This document shows, one piece after another, positions 11,701 through 23,285 of a stretch of DNA of 64,000 nucleotides. This stretch comes from Paroedura picta (taxonomy: Eukaryota > Chordata > Lepidosauria > Squamata > Gekkonidae). Under the pieces are notes generated by a model, which was not told the origin of the DNA, made no database searches, and saw only the letters and a list, made by a program, of their open reading frames with translations. Location of the stretch: the NCBI RefSeq assembly GCF_049243985.1, contig NC_135384.1, positions 11,156,501 to 11,220,500 of the forward strand, given 5' to 3'. Made by a program: the position numbers and the translations under genes. The number at the start of each line of letters is the position of its first letter. Positions within the stretch are counted from its first letter, which is position 1.

Positions 11701-14700
11701 CCCTGGGTGGTGCGGCTATTCTCTGCAACCAAACCCAGGTCCCCCTTCTCCGCTGCCTCTGCCTTGATCTGGTCCAGCTGCCGACCTACAAGGTAAGGAA
11801 GGATCACTATGTTCATGACCCATATGATAAGGTTCTTCCTTGGTCACAAACCTATTAATTTTGAACATGGTTAGCTTCCAGGCAAGTTTTAAAGTACTTA
11901 TTGGTTAACACTATTTTCATCAAAAAAATGCATTAATTAGGCCAGCTCACCTGTGGCCTGAGCCAAGGCTTTCATGAGGATGGTTTTGCCAATGCCCAGC
12001 TCTAGGCCCTCATATGCCGGGCCTAGCCGATTGAGGCAGAGGTATACACAGGGCAGCAAGTCTTCAGGAGATAGAGCAATCACAGAGCGAAACAAGTTGC
12101 TCAGAGTCTCTATGATCTTCAGCCTGTAAGCAGAACAATATTAATATTATTATTTGACTTTTATACTGCCCCTTCCCACAAGCAGGCAGTATAGTGATTC
12201 ATGGGTTAAAGGAGAGGTTAAAATGCCACAATATATCTATTTCACAAATTCCAGTAAGTGAGTTTACCTGGCAGACATTTCTTCAATCTGCTCAAAGGTA
12301 CGGGCCACAGCCAGATATGGTACCCTATTTAGGGAAAATAAAGATAAGACAGTGGGTCGGCTATGAAGCAAAATGACAGAGACTAGCAGCAATAAACACT
12401 GATTGCTGTCTTGTCCTGGGACTGAACTGGGGGGAGGGGGTGTCATGGAACTAGTGCATCACAAGGTCTCCAAGTGGCTACTTAGTTCATTCCTATATCC
12501 CAAAGTTACAAACAAGAAATGTCTTCCTACCCATCATCAATCCAGAACATGGAATAAACAAATGGAGACAAGGTAATCAATCTATGGCTGGACCAAGTTA
12601 GCTAAGGTATTTTGTGGAGAAAGCCACCCCCCCCTTTCATGTAACTGACCTAGAGCAAGTAAATTATGCATACAACACAATTTCCCATAATTTTAGCAGT
12701 TCTTGTCTGAGAAGGGGCTATTCAGATTGCAAAAAAAGAGGGAAGCAATGATTGAGTGTTATGGCTTTTTGCCAGATAATGGTTGAGCATTATGGCCTTT
12801 TGGCTACACTCACCTTTGGCCAGGACTCCAACAAGCATCATGGACAGGATGATAGTTGTTCTTTGTGGGGTTATAATCTGCAGGGTCAATTGTGGGTGAT
12901 GGGTTGAGAGAACTATAAAAACAGGACTTGGTTAGCTGAAGAGTGGTTATGGTGTAAATTCTAAACCAGCTTAGAAATAGTTACTAGTCTACTACATTCA
13001 ATAAAACTAAAAACACTAGCAAGCAGGGCTGGCAATACCAGTAAGTATGCCAGCCTTACTAATTAATTGCTGAAAGTAGACAGATAAGTGTAATAGGTGG
13101 GGTAGGGGTGTGTGCATCTGCTTTGGAATGAACAACAATCTAGGCCAGCTCCTATACAAACAAAGTGAAAGAAAAATATTCAAGTTTTGCAAAAGCTTGC
13201 AATCCCTGAATACCTTCGCTATAAACAATGATCATGTCTAGACTAGATAAGCAATATTTGTATACAATACTTGAATAATTTTTTTTTGCAGACAAAGTGC
13301 TTTTACAGCTTCTCTATCCCACATCTGAGTCAAACATATCCCAAAAGGATCACTTACCTTCCAGCTGTACTGCCAGATTCAGGGCTACTGACTTCACTGT
13401 GGCTCTTTTGTGCAGGCATGTTTTCCCCCACCACCAGAGTCTGCTTTTTCTCTGCTTTCACAGAAGCTTTTCTAGGGGCTATAATGGGAGAAAGAGGAAC
13501 AAATGTGGCACTTTTCCTATAAATGTAGAGACCACATTTTGGAGGTTTGATTAATTCGTGGACATCATATTAAAAAAAACAAAAAACACCAAACCCACAG
13601 AGATACCACAGCAAAGTCTGAAACTTTGAAAGGACCCTGCTGTTAGCCAGGCTCTTCAAACATCTTCTTTAAAGTACAGAAAGCAGAAAGTGAATACCGC
13701 TTGCAAACAATGCAAAACTCATCAGTATACTAGCCTCCCTTTATGCTGTGGAATACTTGCAAACAAAAATATATTTACATTCATACAGTAATGACTTTTC
13801 TCAAGTTCTGAATGTGTGTTTCCAAACCTCTTTCCAGTATCAACATCACATAGCAAATTCCAGGTGGAATGAGAAAATATATCCAGCTGTGTCCATATTC
13901 CCCAGAACATTTCTAATAGAGACGTTAGGCACACGTATTCACACACAAGAAATGCCACACCTCTCCCTTAAACTCACCAAAAAAACTAGAGATGGGTTTG
14001 CTGGATGGCTTGGAGGGTATTGGCATCTTCTCTTCCTCTGCTTCTGCTGCCTCTGCTTCATTTTCAGTTTTAACCTTTACAATCTCAGCATCCTCCTCTT
14101 TTACATCTTCTGCTTCCATTGGCTTTTCATCTGGTTCCTCTTTTGAGCCTACACAAGAAGCAGGTGCCAAACAGGCAGCAGAATTGAAATACGAGCTTGG
14201 ATTTCTTTTGCATAAAGTAGGCCCCACCCAAATGTAGGGCCATAGGATGCTTGCTTCTGGCTCAGATAGAATTTAATGATACATTCCTATTCAGTGACTT
14301 TAAGCCCAAATTTAAGGCCAAGGACTGAGACTGAAGTAACTTTGCATAGAACTGCACTGTAAGATGCTACAAGGTTCCTATGATGAAGCAAGGTTATTGG
14401 AAATAATGTCTGAGCCCAGGAGGCCAAGGGAAGGGCTGAAGGCAATCCAGGATGACAAAGTTTATATACCACACACTGGATGTAAAGGCAGCTGCACATA
14501 TTACATTTTAGTAGGCATATATTAGAGACTCACGTGGAGTTCAAAATGGAAAGACATGGAATAGTGCTTTCTGCAATGACTGCCCCTACACATCTCCTCC
14601 TCGCTGTCACATTACTTTTTGGGCAGGAATTCCCTCTCACCTTGCCAGAAAGCACTCACCTTCCCCAGCAGACTCAGTTTTCTGTTTTTTGGCACACATC

Positions 14701-17700
14701 CCCTCCTGAGTGCTGTCTTGACTGCCGACATCCTCCTCCACTTTACGTTTAGAGAGCTGCTTACGGGCTGCGGGCAGAAGTAAACCTTGTTGAATGTCAA
14801 TACTTTGCTTGTCAGTTGCTGGAACGCAAATTCACTGAGATATGAGCTGCTTTATAGCTAAGTTCAAGACCTTGCTTGCAGCTATCTAAACAAGAGACTG
14901 AACTGTTACTCAAATAGACAGTCTCCTAATTAACTGGGGTGGGAGGAATTAGTTTTAAGGAGGCAGAACGAGAGGAGTTAACTGGGATTCTCTGCCTATG
15001 TATATAGGGAATTTTTCTTTTATGAGAATTCTCAAATAAACCAGGCAAATGTTCAACTGGAAAGTTTTTTTTATTAAAAGCAAAAATGCACACAATAATC
15101 ACACTAAGAATACACAAAAAACACTAAGAAGGAAACAGGGAGGAGAGAGGGAAAGCTTTTTTTGCTTTACCAATTTTGCAGAGGTTTGGGAAACAGCAAG
15201 AAAATAAGTGTTTCACAAAGAGGAGAGAACCCAAGAAGTGGGATTGTAGCCAAGAATGGAGCAGGGTTTCACAGTTACAGTATCATGTACTAGTAAGTCA
15301 GCAGGATAAGAAAACCATCACTACAATCCATAGGCTGGAGTGATATGAACCCAAAACAATATAGTGATGGGCTTACTAGAAATGGACAATGAATCAGGAG
15401 AGGCTTGATGACCCTATAATACCGGCATAGAGGAAGACCTAGTAGGCTGAGTGGACAGAATCAAGCATTGATTAATTGTCACTTGATTAAAGTAAACAGA
15501 GGAGGCAAGGTGGAATGTTGATAGGATTAATTCAGGTGGGAGTCAATTAGGTCCTGAGAGATCCATTGTTCCATAGTTATGCATGTCTTCAGGGCATGGC
15601 CATGAGCCAGTCAGCTGCTCTGACTCATCTTCCAAAATTTTCCCAGGCTCTTACCTGGTTAATATCCATTTTGCTCTATTTTAGGCTAGGCAGTGGCTTG
15701 CACATATGATTTTGGAATGACATGAAAGAAGGATGTTTATGTCTCTCTCTCTCTAACTGCTAACCTGCCTCTCTGTGTGGGGAGTGGCTAGCAAAATCTA
15801 TAAAGCAGTAACCATTACTGACTCCAGTGAAAAGAGAGACCAAGTCTCTCAAGCCCTGACTTACTTGACAGCCCCAAAGGGTGACTACTTACCAGTTCTG
15901 CGCCGGGGAATGTTGGAAGGTGAGGGTGAATTAGAGGCAACTGGACTGGTGCTTGGGGAGATGTTTTCGGCCTGTGTCTTTTGCTCAGGAACACAGTCCA
16001 ATTCCTAAAAAGGCAGAAATGTCAAAAAGTGAGGCCAGGACAAACAACACCCCAATAAAGTATCATGTACTAGTACGTCAGCAGGATAAGGAAACCATCA
16101 CTACAATCCTAAGAATACTTTCCTGAAAGTAAACCCAAACTAATAAAATGGAACATCTCAGTAGGCCATTTTTAGACTTGCTGACCATGAGGGTCTAAAA
16201 GGTGGCACTGGACTCAAACATTGCTCTGCTGCTTCAAACCAACATGGCTACCCATAAGAATCTATCAGCATGAGGGGTAACATATCGGGAAAGAAAGAAA
16301 CATTACAAAGATATTTGGTGTTGTTTCTAGAATAATGAAATGAGACTTGCTTATGTCCTTAATGCACCCAAGATAAATTGAGGAAAACTGAAACTAACCA
16401 AACTAGGACTATAATCCTTCCCACTTTGGAATGTGAAGGCAAAAATCTACACTACAGAATTAGAAAATGAACACCCAATTGGTTAGTTTAACAAAGATGA
16501 GGACAAGACAGAAAAGGGCCTACCTGGTTTGCATCATCAGCCTTTGTATTTCTTTCTCCTGATTTTCCAAAATCTTTTTCACTTCCACCATTAAGGACCT
16601 GAGTGGCTTGTTTGGTTACATGTTTCTCAGAGGAATCTTCATGGAGAGCTGTACCGTTCGCCAACTGGTCAGAGTTTTTTGATTCCCTGAAAAACAATAA
16701 CACTCAACAATAGCACCATAAGACCTTTATACCTTTCCCTCGCCATACATACAAAGCCACCTAAGCACGCCAGCAATACCCATTACAAAAACTTTTGAAC
16801 TAAGAATCAATTTAAAGTCCACTTCAATTTCTTTTAAAAATTCAGCAGGCACTCTTTAGAGTCCTGAGCAGAGAATAAGTGACTATATCCACAGCCATCT
16901 TTCTTGTCTGCTTCACATTTCAAGTCTTCCTGTCAGGTTCCATTGGCCAAAACACTAACCTTCCCCCATAAGTACTACCAACCAGACAATTCCCTGGAAG
17001 GATGAGTTTTAGATCTTTCACTACCATTGGAAATGCATGATTTTAATATTTTCTTGAAGACTCTCATTTAAAACATCATTTTAGGTTTTTGTTCCTTTTC
17101 TTACTGCAAAATTTTGAGACAGAATGCAAAAACCTTCCCATTATGTTCTTTCCAAAATAAGCTTTCCAGCTTTAGTCTATTTCAGTCAAGGCTATGACTC
17201 CAATCATAACTATGTTAGATTTCATGAACGTGAAAATATAACTAAACATCATAGAGGAAAGCAAACAGAAATTCTTATTACAATAGATAGGTTGCTGTGA
17301 ATACGGGGAATCTGGTAGCATTTGGTGCTAAACCAGCCAAAAATGGAAGGGTAAAGGTCAATTCACAGTTTTGTCAACAGACCATTCCATGGCTCAAGGT
17401 AACTTACTTTTTAGGTGTCAGCTTATCTTCTGGTTGCTTCTTCTCTGTCGTCTCTTTTCCAGGCTTTATTTGGGTGAGGGGTTGGAAGAATGATCTGCCC
17501 AGACACAAACAGTTACATGAACTCTCCTGTTATGCTCAAATGCAGAGTTCAATGCACTTTTTGCAACAATAGGGCTGAGGGCACCAATACATCTGGCAGC
17601 TCCCCTGTTCAAGAAGTTACATACCCTCCCCCATATTGAAGATCATATTGGTGGAGAAAAGGTCAAGATGGTGGCTTCATAGCTCCCTAGAGAATCACCT

Positions 17701-18033
17701 ATAAAAGTCACTTATAAACACATATTTCATGCTTGTTTTTTCTATTTTCTAGCACTCCTTGTTTACCTTTAATATTTCCTAAAATTGAAAATACTTATCT
17801 AGTATTGTAAAAGTACCTTCATTTTACCTACTTCTGAAGTTATTTGGAAAGCCAATGGCCTTTAAAAGTTTTTTCTCAAAATTACAACAATGTCTATCTT
17901 ATGAAAAAAATTTTCACAGGCAAGCATGTCACCACACCTGCAATTTCAGCCCCTCCCAAAAAGCTTTGATTTTGTAACAAATTCAAGATCTTCCATATTT
18001 TCAGGTTGGTAATTACCTGATTGTACTCTGCAT
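3508..18033 (-). CDS. LIG1: LIG1, DNA ligase 1, complete in 26 coding exons
   Basis: ATP-dependent nuclear ligase that seals Okazaki fragments and repair nicks. Coding exons, 5' to 3': 18033-18017, 17494-17408, 16686-16524, 16004-15893, 14767-14660, 14148-13978, 13478-13358, 12912-12814, 12324-12268, 12123-11951, 11785-11619, 11124-11048, 10411-10320, 9712-9613, 9397-9312, 8774-8659, 8574-8479, 8328-8218, 7850-7779, 7599-7455, 7321-7239, 6923-6771, 6427-6374, 5687-5544, 4667-4575, 3585-3508. All have AG/GT borders, the phases close, and the sum is 2775 nt or 924 aa (human 919). The start is fixed by MQSTIRSFF, a PCNA-binding PIP box (Q2, I5, F8, F9). The adenylated lysine is K575 in EYKYDGER. 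The tail [12 protein letters not shown] matches human. It looks intact; the introns hold SINE, LINE and other repeat pieces. Confidence 0.97.
5714..5997 (-). mobile_element. LINE 3' end ('cacctttaaggccaac' family) in a LIG1 intron
   Basis: It is flanked by a 14-bp duplication ATTAGGATGAATCA (5700-5713 and 5998-6011), the mark of target-primed retroposition. The 3' end (at 5714) carries the common motif read on - as AAATCTTTGTTGGCC-TTAAAGGTGCTACTGGACTC. Shorter pieces of the same family occur at 10649-10766, 16190-16260, 19413-19533, 33106-33190, 33246-33345, 45826-45985 and 47041-47152. The LINE clade is not identified. Confidence 0.7.
9940..10050 (+). repeat. LINE 3' fragment (L2/L3-like) in a LIG1 intron
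   Basis: The order GGCCACTGTAAATGAAATAGG, ATGCTGGATCAGATGGCC, TTTGGTCAGAT and GCTCTTGTGTTC matches a well-known amniote LINE 3' end motif. A related piece lies at 39380-39470. Confidence 0.5.
10649..10766 (+). mobile_element. Short LINE 3' retroposon, LIG1 intron
   Basis: 118-bp copy of the 'TTAAAGGTGCCACTGGACTC' family. It is flanked by CAGTCAGTAGGAT (10636-10648) and CAGTCAGCAGGAT (10767-10779), a 13-bp duplication with one mismatch. It is strongly 5'-truncated and does not touch an exon. Confidence 0.7.
13358..18033 (-). other. LIG1: LIG1 exons 1-7: PIP box and disordered N-terminal region
   Basis: Residues 1 to about 260. After the PIP box the sequence is rich in K, E, S and P, with little conservation apart from the block [19 protein letters not shown], split over exons 4 and 5 and close to the human IPKRRTARKQLPKR, and the block [14 protein letters not shown] at the exon 6/7 join. 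In the family this part carries the nuclear signal, phosphorylation sites and the replication-factory targeting motif. It is dispensable for catalysis in vitro. Confidence 0.9.
16190..16260 (+). repeat. Partial LINE 3' fragment, same family
   Basis: AAAGGTGGCACTGGACTC and CTGCTGCTTCAAACCAACATGG match the dispersed family whose best-bounded copy is at 5714-5997. It is short and diverged; ends are approximate. Confidence 0.5.
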
Positions 18034-18297
18034 TGTGGATGTTTGGAAGAAGATGCTACTGAAGCTGTTGTCAGGATAACAGCTCAGCGGGCCAGTTCCG
18101 CAAGACAAGAAAAGTGGAGTTCATGGAACAGGATCTCTTTTAGATCTTGTTTCCTCATAGGCCACAACTGATGGAGAAGAGGAGAGGGAGCTGGTTAGCA
18201 ACTGCCTGATACTATAACAACCAGTATTGTCTATATTGACTGGCAACAACTCTCTATAGTCCTAGACAAGTCGTTCACATCGGTTACTACTGGATCC

Positions 18298-18372
18298 TTT
18301 AACTGGAGATTCCAGGGATTGAGCCTGGGACTTTTTTCATGCAAAGCAGATATTCTACCACCAAACCACAAC
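18298..18372 (-). repeat. tRNA-derived SINE relic, LIG1 5' intron
   Basis: On - the order GCTTTGCATGAAAAAAGTC, CCAGGCTCAATCCCTGG and AATCTCCAGTTAAAG resembles a tRNA-like SINE head with a B-box-like element. Only the head is visible. Confidence 0.45.
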
Positions 18373-18856
18373 CAATCCTGCAAAACTGTTCAGGAAAAGA
18401 AAAGAAAAAGTTCTGGGGTTCAAAAGTCAGCTTTGTGCCATTGTAGCTGGTCCATGGATTTTGATCTGGTTCTGAACTTTTATTTTGCCCCTGTAAACAA
18501 CTGCGGACTTGCTTTTGGTCACTGGGACCAGATTTCACCTCCACCATTCTAATGACACTCTTTTACTTTCAGTCACATAAAAGTGTTGCCATTCACTTTT
18601 GTAGGGAATTGGGGGCACTGTCCTGACCTTAGTGATAGCAATCTCAAAAGGTACTGCAATATACAAAGACTTTGCAGTCTCCAGTTTTTTTTCTCTTTCC
18701 TTCTTATAATCTGGAGGCCTTTACTCTTGTTACACTGAGCCGTTCAGTTTTATTATGGTAAAAAAATAAGTGTGAGAAACTCAAGGCCACCTTTTCTGCC
18801 TTATGTTCACAAATCTTCTCAGAAAGAGGTGGGATTTTAAAACACTTTATTAATTG

Positions 18857-18962
18857 TTGTTGTTGTTAGGTGTGAAGTCGTGTCCAACCCATCGCAACCC
18901 CATGGACAATGATCCTCCAGGCCTTCCTGTCCTCTACCATTCCCCGGAGTCCATTTAAATTT
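18857..18962 (-). repeat. RTE-BovB LINE 3' end fragment
   Basis: A GTTGTTGTTG tract is followed, read on +, by GTGAAGTCGTGTCCAACCC, CCCCATGGACAATGATCCTC and GGCCTTCCTGTCCTC. This is the 3' end of the BovB copies at 41800-42165 and 62544-62895. It lies in the LIG1 5' intron. Confidence 0.75.
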
Positions 18963-19412
18963 GCACCGAACTTTATTCATACAAACTGGGAACATACATC
19001 CTGTTATATCTCCCCAGTTATATTTCTATCCCACTCTTTCGTCCAGCAAAATGTCCTGCAAAAGCACTCTCTGGCTTGTGTTGGCTTAAATGACAGATGC
19101 TTGCGAAACAGGAGCCATTGGCTTATACCATTCCTTTCTGCAGAAGCTGGGAAATAGCCACAATAACAAAACTACTCTCTTTTAAGTATTTCTTTTCACA
19201 ACTGGGAAAGTGTCTGCCATTAATTACCAACCCGGACAGTTTTATAACTCCATTTTTTTTTTGTCAATTACAACTGAACTCAAAAGGGACTGATTAGCTG
19301 TTTTAGCAAAGAATTATCATATGACATCATATGGCTTAATCTGGGTATCATCACACAGCTAACTAATTTGCCACCATTTATTTTGCCTTATATCTCTACA
19401 TTTACGATGGCT

Positions 19413-19533
19413 GTTCGTTTAGTCTGAGGAAGAGTGCATGCCCTCGAAAGCTCGCGCCTTGAATACATCTTGGTTGGCCTTAAAGGTGCCATGGGACTCA
19501 ATTTCTGTGGTGCTCCTTCAGACCGACACTTGA
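19413..19533 (+). repeat. LINE 3' fragment next to the LIG1 promoter
   Basis: CTCGAAAGCTCGCGCC, TTGAATACATCTTGGTTGG and CCTTAAAGGTGCCATGGGAC mark the same LINE 3' family as at 10649-10766. It ends where the CpG-rich LIG1 5' region begins. Confidence 0.6.
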
Positions 19534-20068
19534 GCCAGGACGAAGCAACTGTCATCCCTCGGGCAGAGAGGAGAGGTCGAGAGGGCGTATTTCCCTAACT
19601 TTACTCCCTCCGCGTCCACCTGCCAGGAAAGGTAACCATTGGAGGGTTTCGCCTTCCTGTGTGAAAGGGGCAGTTGGAAGGGGGAGGGGCAGAGCCCAGG
19701 TGAGGCGAGAGGGGTCGAGATATTCCCGCCATTTCCCCTCCCCCTCCCCTCGAGAAAGGGGCGACCGTCTCGCGCTCGCGCTCGCGCGCCGGAGAGTATT
19801 CCCGCCAAATTCCCCGCCGGACGCGAAGCCTTCCTCTGCAGCCCCTGCGAGGGGCGTGGGGGGGAGGGGGGATTACCTGTCGCGAGCCTCAAGCGGCCTC
19901 CTCGACGTCTCTCCCTCCCCTGATTTTTGTTTTTATCTTTTTTTCGCGCGAAACGGGTTGATTGACAGAGGGTGCGACGTCACGCGCGCCGCGCCTGCCA
20001 ACGCGGACGAATTATTAAAGGACGTCGAGATTGGGTCGTCTTTAAAAGACCTCACGCCTTTCGCCTGG

Positions 20069-20087
20069 GCATGCTGGGAAACGTAGT
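20069..20087 (-). promoter_or_regulatory. ZNF143/SBS-like motif 1
   Basis: On - it reads ACTACGTTTCCCAGCATGC, two changes from the Staf/ZNF143 site ACTACAATTCCCAGCATGC. Such sites sit close to start sites of many vertebrate housekeeping promoters. A second copy lies 71 bp away in the same orientation. Confidence 0.6.
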
Positions 20088-20139
20088 CCGGGTGTTCATG
20101 ACCGAACGAAGGCGCCGCGCGTGGTACTTTTCACGGAGG

Positions 20140-20156
20140 ATCTTGGGAAATGTAGT
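20140..20156 (-). promoter_or_regulatory. ZNF143/SBS-like motif 2
   Basis: On - it reads ACTACATTTCCCAAGAT, matching the core ACTACA-TTCCCA with a weaker 3' part than motif 1. The pair suggests a ZNF143-driven LIG1 promoter, or one shared with an unseen divergent transcript on +. Confidence 0.5.
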
Positions 20157-20739
20157 CTTATTAGAGGCGAGGCAAAAAGAGTGGTCTTTTCTAGAGCATT
20201 GGATGCCATTCTTCCCACGATGCCATTAAATCCACCCTTCAAATTACCCATCTCCGTAGATGAGCTGTAATTCCAGGGGATCCCGAGGTCCCACCTGGAG
20301 GCTATTTCTCCCAATAAAATATATAGCTTTTTAAAGCATTGGGCATGAGATTGAGGAGCTGCAGCCTATGGCCAGAAAGAAAACTTGTGTTTAAAAAACG
20401 GGGAAGTATGTTAAATCTGCCACGATTCGTTTGGACTGGAAAATGGTTTTTATTCAGCTATCACTCTGATAAGCCCAGGGTATAAGCGATGCTGTGAATA
20501 AGCTAAAACCATAAAGTGCAATCTTACCCACAAGCAGTGATTTTATGCAGCTGGACCGGATGACCTCTTTGCCCATTCCAAGATCTTGTAACCATTTTTT
20601 AAAAAGTCAGTCAATCAAATGAGTCCAACCGAAGAACCCAATGGGAAACCACACAAATAAGCCCATCTCTGCTTCCACAGGAATGCTAGAATCCTGGCAT
20701 TTTATGCAAAAAAAAAGGTGTTGTGGATGTCGTTTAGAA

Positions 20740-21245
20740 CAGCAGTCCCCAAACTTTCTGGGCCTGTGGGCACATCTGGAATACTGACAGAGGGCAGTAG
20801 GCACAACCACAAATGGTGCCTCAGCAGGCAGCGACAACCACAGAGTATTAGTGAGTAGGGTGATGCATAAATTGAACACTTAACTCTTCACTTTTTCAGG
20901 CAGATGCTCTGCTTAACAGGATACCTTTTAAAATGAACATTCTGTTGAAAAATATCTTCTTGCACATAAACATCTTATCTTCAGTCATGCAGTAAGGATC
21001 CTAGTGCAGTGGTGATGCCCGCTGCTGGAGCAATGTTTTTGGGATCTGCACAGCGGATCAGCTCTCCGAGAACCAATCAGAAACTCTGCCAGGTACCGGG
21101 CCCTGCTCAGTCTCTAAGATCACGTTCTAATTTTTCTTCAGTTACCCCAAACAGAAAGAAATAAGAACGCTAACAGAAAATCTTGTAACTTTGGTGGGCA
21201 CCAGAAAAGTTGCTGGTGAATGCAATGACACCAATAAACACTGCG
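20740..21245. repeat. Degraded DNA-transposon-like repeat (hAT-type)
   Basis: CAGCAGTCCCCAAACTTTCTGG with GGGCCTGTGGGCACATCTGG at the left, and CTTTGGTGGGCACCAGAAAAG with TTGCTGGTG near the right, look like the two ends of an old nonautonomous hAT element. No target duplication could be fixed and the middle is not coding. Confidence 0.4.
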
Positions 21246-21249
21246 CTGG

Positions 21250-22230
21250 GGATCTGATTGCGAACGGCATTTGATTTGTTCACATATGCATCAGTGTTCT
21301 TTAATCTCAATCACAATCTGTTTAGGCGACACTGTGAAAAAGTTCACCAGACACCATTTGCACAAACAATTAAGTAAGACAAAATCCGTGGGTTTATTAT
21401 TAGATCAGATCAGATACTCGGAGTTATGTTGGAATTCGGTGCTAAGATGCACTGCTTACTCCTAGAACTGTGTGTTCACTCTTTATGTGCTCAAACTAAT
21501 GGGGAGGGGCATGGATAGTGGGCAGCTCCACGGGTTCAAAGACAAAATTCGGATACAAAAGCCATGTAACAGGTTGGGTTCTGCTGCCTGTTTTACTCAA
21601 TCTCACCCCCATTGTTTTCTTTACTACATTCCCTCTTCTACATAGTTTTTGTAAATGTGTGTCCCCATAATGACCAGCAGTCTTTTGGGGAGGTCAAAAG
21701 AGACTCCTCCTTTCTTCACGTCCAATGCTTTCTTATTTGGACCTGTCAAATTATCATACAACGATGTGGCAGTTTCTCAGTTCTTTTTATAAAGTTGGAA
21801 TACTCTGGTTTCTCTTCGGATCACATGGATATTTATAAAACTAGATGTTTAAAAAGATGGGGAGAAAACTTATCATCTAAGCTGACCCAGAAGTTTTTTT
21901 GTAATATTTTGGTTTCTTCAAATAAGATCACCAGTGAATTCAACTTCACTGGATTTAGAAGGCTGTAACTCTGCTCAGAATTGCACTGTACATGGCTTTA
22001 AAAGAATAGGGGGCATGAAATCCAACACCCAGAGTATGTGGGCAGAAGTTCAATTAGCTAAAGGTGGGCTCGGGGTTGAGCAGGATTATCAGTGGTCAGA
22101 GGTTTTCAGCACCCTGCATGTTCCTTCCAATAATTAGCAGGAGTAAAACAGACCATGGAGAGCAATAAAATGTGTTAAATAGCTCAAACAGATACACAGT
22201 TAGGTGCCCCTAAGCCTACTGGAATCAACA
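21250..22230. other. Intergenic, no recognised gene
   Basis: Between the LIG1 promoter and ZSWIM9. Open frames here (such as 118 codons at 21612-21968) show no family I recognise and no splice context, so I do not call them. Composition is plain intergenic. Confidence 0.5.
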
Positions 22231-22239
22231 GAAGTGTAC

Positions 22240-22560
22240 CTACCTCTACAAGAACGAAGGTCTTGTAGGGCCTTTTCGACACTTGTAGGGCCTTTTCGAC
22301 ACTGGCCCCAGCTTGGTGGAATGAGTTGCCATCTGAGATCAGGGCCCTGTGGGAGCTAGCACAGTACCGCAGGCGCCTGTAAGATGGCACTCCTCTACCA
22401 AGCCTATGGTTGAGGCCAGAACACTATACAGGCCTCCTTTACAGGGAGTAAAGTTAGGAAAATACACCCTCTCGACCTCTCCTCTCTGCCCGAGGGATGT
22501 TTAATTTAATTTATTAATTTTAGTAATGATGATGCATTTGTACAGAGTAAGGAATTCAGC
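22240..22560 (+). repeat. CR1/L2-type LINE 3' end fragment
   Basis: In translation the stretch recalls the C-terminus of CR1/L2 ORF2 (a 'W/F-NELP..IRALxEL..F+' pattern). In DNA it has GGCCCCAGCTTGGTGGAATG, GAGATCAGGGCCCTG and GTGGGAGCTAGCACAGTACC. A short 24-bp unit (CTTGTAGGGCCTTTTCGACA) is repeated in tandem at 22261-22300. The related and longer copy is at 33375-33790. Confidence 0.6.
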
Positions 22561-22589
22561 TTTCCCCTGAAAAGCATTAGATTGTCCTA

Positions 22590-22810
22590 ATGCAGAATGT
22601 TATCGTCCCCGCCCATGAAATGCAGAGAGTGGGTTGGTTTCAGCCAGATTTTCTGTTGGTGGAAAAGGAAAGAAAGGGCTTCATTTGGCCACCGAAAAAC
22701 TCTATTGGTTATCACAGAACCTGCATGAATAAAACCCATGTACCACAGGGCTGTAACAGATAGGAACAGGGCAAGGTTTAATGGTAAAACTAGCTCAGTT
22801 CTATTCACTG
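22590..22810 (-). repeat. Unclassified dispersed repeat
   Basis: On - it contains CTTTTCCACCAACAG and ATTCATGCAGGTTCTG. Related words occur at 39880-40080, 52020-52140, 54275-54365 and 61215-61345 (often near TTGGATCCAGC and CACTCAATCTCACC). The class is unknown. Confidence 0.35.
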
Positions 22811-23285
22811 ACTTCGGGCAGAATTTTGCTTTTCTGGATGAAGAACTTTGGATTTTTGATTTGGAGAAGAGCAGCCAAATGTAAAACCCTCAGCGACTCA
22901 CTGAGCTTCAACCGAGTCCCCAGAGATGGGAGCAAATGAAGATTGCTCTTGGCACTGAATCGGCTCCTGTTCCCTTTTCTCAGAGCCAGCATGACTGGTG
23001 CAGGCCACGGCAACCCAGTTCTCGATCTTGGCAGTGATAATGCCATGTTTCTTAGCCGTCACCGATTCTTGTGCACACAGGTGAACGACATCAGGCCCTT
23101 CTCACAATAGCCACTTAGCCGCAATTCCCAGTCTCCCTGCCCGGACTACCCAGGATATTTGCCAATGCCGTGAAACTGCATCTCCCTTTCCCCATAATGT
23201 CTGAGTCAGTTACTGGGGCTGTGCAGATCCATTCCATGCGCACAGCGCTCGTCTTGGGCCGACGTAAATCCAACCGATCGCCTGG

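Larger units (their letters stand above)
9312..12912 (-). other. LIG1: LIG1 exons 8-15: DNA-binding domain
   Basis: About residues 261-543. The region begins [19 protein letters not shown] and runs through [46 protein letters not shown] and [19 protein letters not shown], all close to the human all-helical domain that wraps nicked DNA. It ends with [20 protein letters not shown], which leads into the catalytic core. No breaks are seen. Confidence 0.93.
19550..20200 (-). promoter_or_regulatory. LIG1: LIG1 CpG-rich promoter and probable noncoding exon 1
   Basis: CpG-dense stretch upstream of LIG1 with CGCGCTCGCG, GCGCGCCGCGCC and several GC boxes. A good donor on - (GCGACAG|gtaat, boundary 19877/19876) would end a noncoding first exon and splice to the exon that holds the ATG at 18031-18033, where TTGACAACAG gives an acceptor-like AG. 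The transcription start is then probably between about 19950 and 20090. Placing the first exon outside the coding exons agrees with mammalian LIG1, but it is inferred. Confidence 0.65.

Noticed and set aside
21612-21968. 118-codon frame on +
   Set aside because: No recognised product, AT-rich, no start context or splice partners.
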